In this document: positions 50,357-50,431 of the stretch, in pieces | Position numbering within the stretch: the first letter of the stretch is position 1 | How the letters are laid out: the number at the start of each line of letters is the position of its first letter | Assembly: GCA_934233735.1 (NCBI GenBank) | Contig: CAKQGQ010000017.1 | Coordinates: 1 to 50,431 of the forward strand | Length of the DNA: 50,431 nt | Direction: 5' to 3' | Origin: an uncultured Clostridia bacterium | GTDB taxonomy: Bacteria; Bacillota; Clostridia; Peptostreptococcales; Anaerovoracaceae | Made by a program: the position numbers and the translations under genes | Notes under the pieces: model-generated | What the model was told of the DNA's origin: nothing | What the model saw: the letters and a program-made list of their open reading frames with translations, nothing else | The model's database searches: none

Positions 50357-50431
50357 ATGACTCAAACAAAAACAAAGAAAGCCCTCTTAATGAGCGTGCT
50401 TTCCATGGTGCTTTGCGTGGCAATGCTCGTA
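50357..50431 (+). CDS. Start of a secreted protein with SipW-dependent-type signal peptide (truncated by window end)
   Basis: 25 residues visible, opening MTQTKTKKALLMSVLSMVLC; AAGGAGG precedes the ATG. The charged start followed by KKALLMSVLSMVLCVAMLV closely resembles the signal peptides of proteins processed by SipW-like peptidases (TasA/camelysin-like), which usually go on to a GTTFAWF-type cleavage region outside this window. Adjacency to sipW supports this. Confidence 0.7.
   Translation, partial: MTQTKTKKALLMSVLSMVLCVAMLV

Overview
This window looks like chromosome from a low-to-moderate GC, strictly anaerobic Firmicute, most likely a gut or oral Clostridia member. A relative of the Family XIII / Anaerovoracaceae group is my best guess. 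The evidence is AGGAGG ribosome sites with several TTG starts, a complete Rnf complex in the clostridial order CDGEAB, an oxygen-sensitive glycyl radical enzyme with its activase, a SipW-type signal peptidase and BspA-like surface proteins. No rRNA or tRNA gene was seen, so the taxonomy is inference.

Layout. 1-870 is the 3' end of a secreted protein. 1125-5853 is a six-gene run: an XpaC-like membrane protein, an Orn/Lys/Arg decarboxylase, then an ECF-type sigma factor, a small two-helix membrane protein, a seven-helix membrane protein and a PrsW-like intramembrane protease. 5919-6445 is a decayed Rpn/PD-(D/E)XK transposase. 6446-7881 has no gene but holds a promoter, a 12-copy CAAC repeat, a long structured leader with cobalamin-riboswitch-like blocks, a strong terminator and a set of TTGGACTTTT inverted repeats. 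It lies ahead of a 1305-residue surface protein carrying a DUF4430 (transcobalamin-like) domain. 11977-21211 is a nine-gene peptide uptake and degradation operon (LD-carboxypeptidase, Opp/Dpp transporter, two M20 peptidases). 21434-26499 is rnfCDGEAB. 26560-28130 is an AT-rich toxin-antitoxin module with a 41-bp palindromic operator.

28139-31099 holds flavin-linked accessory genes for extracytoplasmic electron transfer: an EFR1 flavodoxin-ferredoxin, a Gx transporter, a NusG domain II protein and the flavin transferase ApbE. 31138-37648 has a MocR regulator lacking the usual PLP lysine, a C_GCAxxG_C_C redox protein, a CoA-disulfide reductase with rhodanese domain, an NhaC antiporter and a small membrane protein. 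37722-45407 is a divergent locus. An AraC regulator, an EamA transporter and a DUF2284 protein lie on the minus strand. An SDR dehydrogenase, a glycyl radical enzyme and its activase lie on the plus strand. 45479-49015 holds a patatin-like lipase, then a sirtuin, a cysteine hydrolase and a DUF2156 protein. 49203 to the end is a SipW-like signal peptidase, a structured leader with a nine-G tract and the start of a probable SipW-dependent secreted protein.

How it fits together. Rnf would couple ferredoxin:NAD+ electron flow to ion pumping. ApbE would flavinylate RnfD and RnfG, whose acceptor threonines are visible, and NhaC would work on the same ion gradient. The most interesting leads are a B12-responsive-looking leader before a surface protein with a transcobalamin-like domain, a glycyl radical enzyme in which the usual active-site Glu is Gln, and a compact sigma factor/membrane protein/PrsW signalling cassette.
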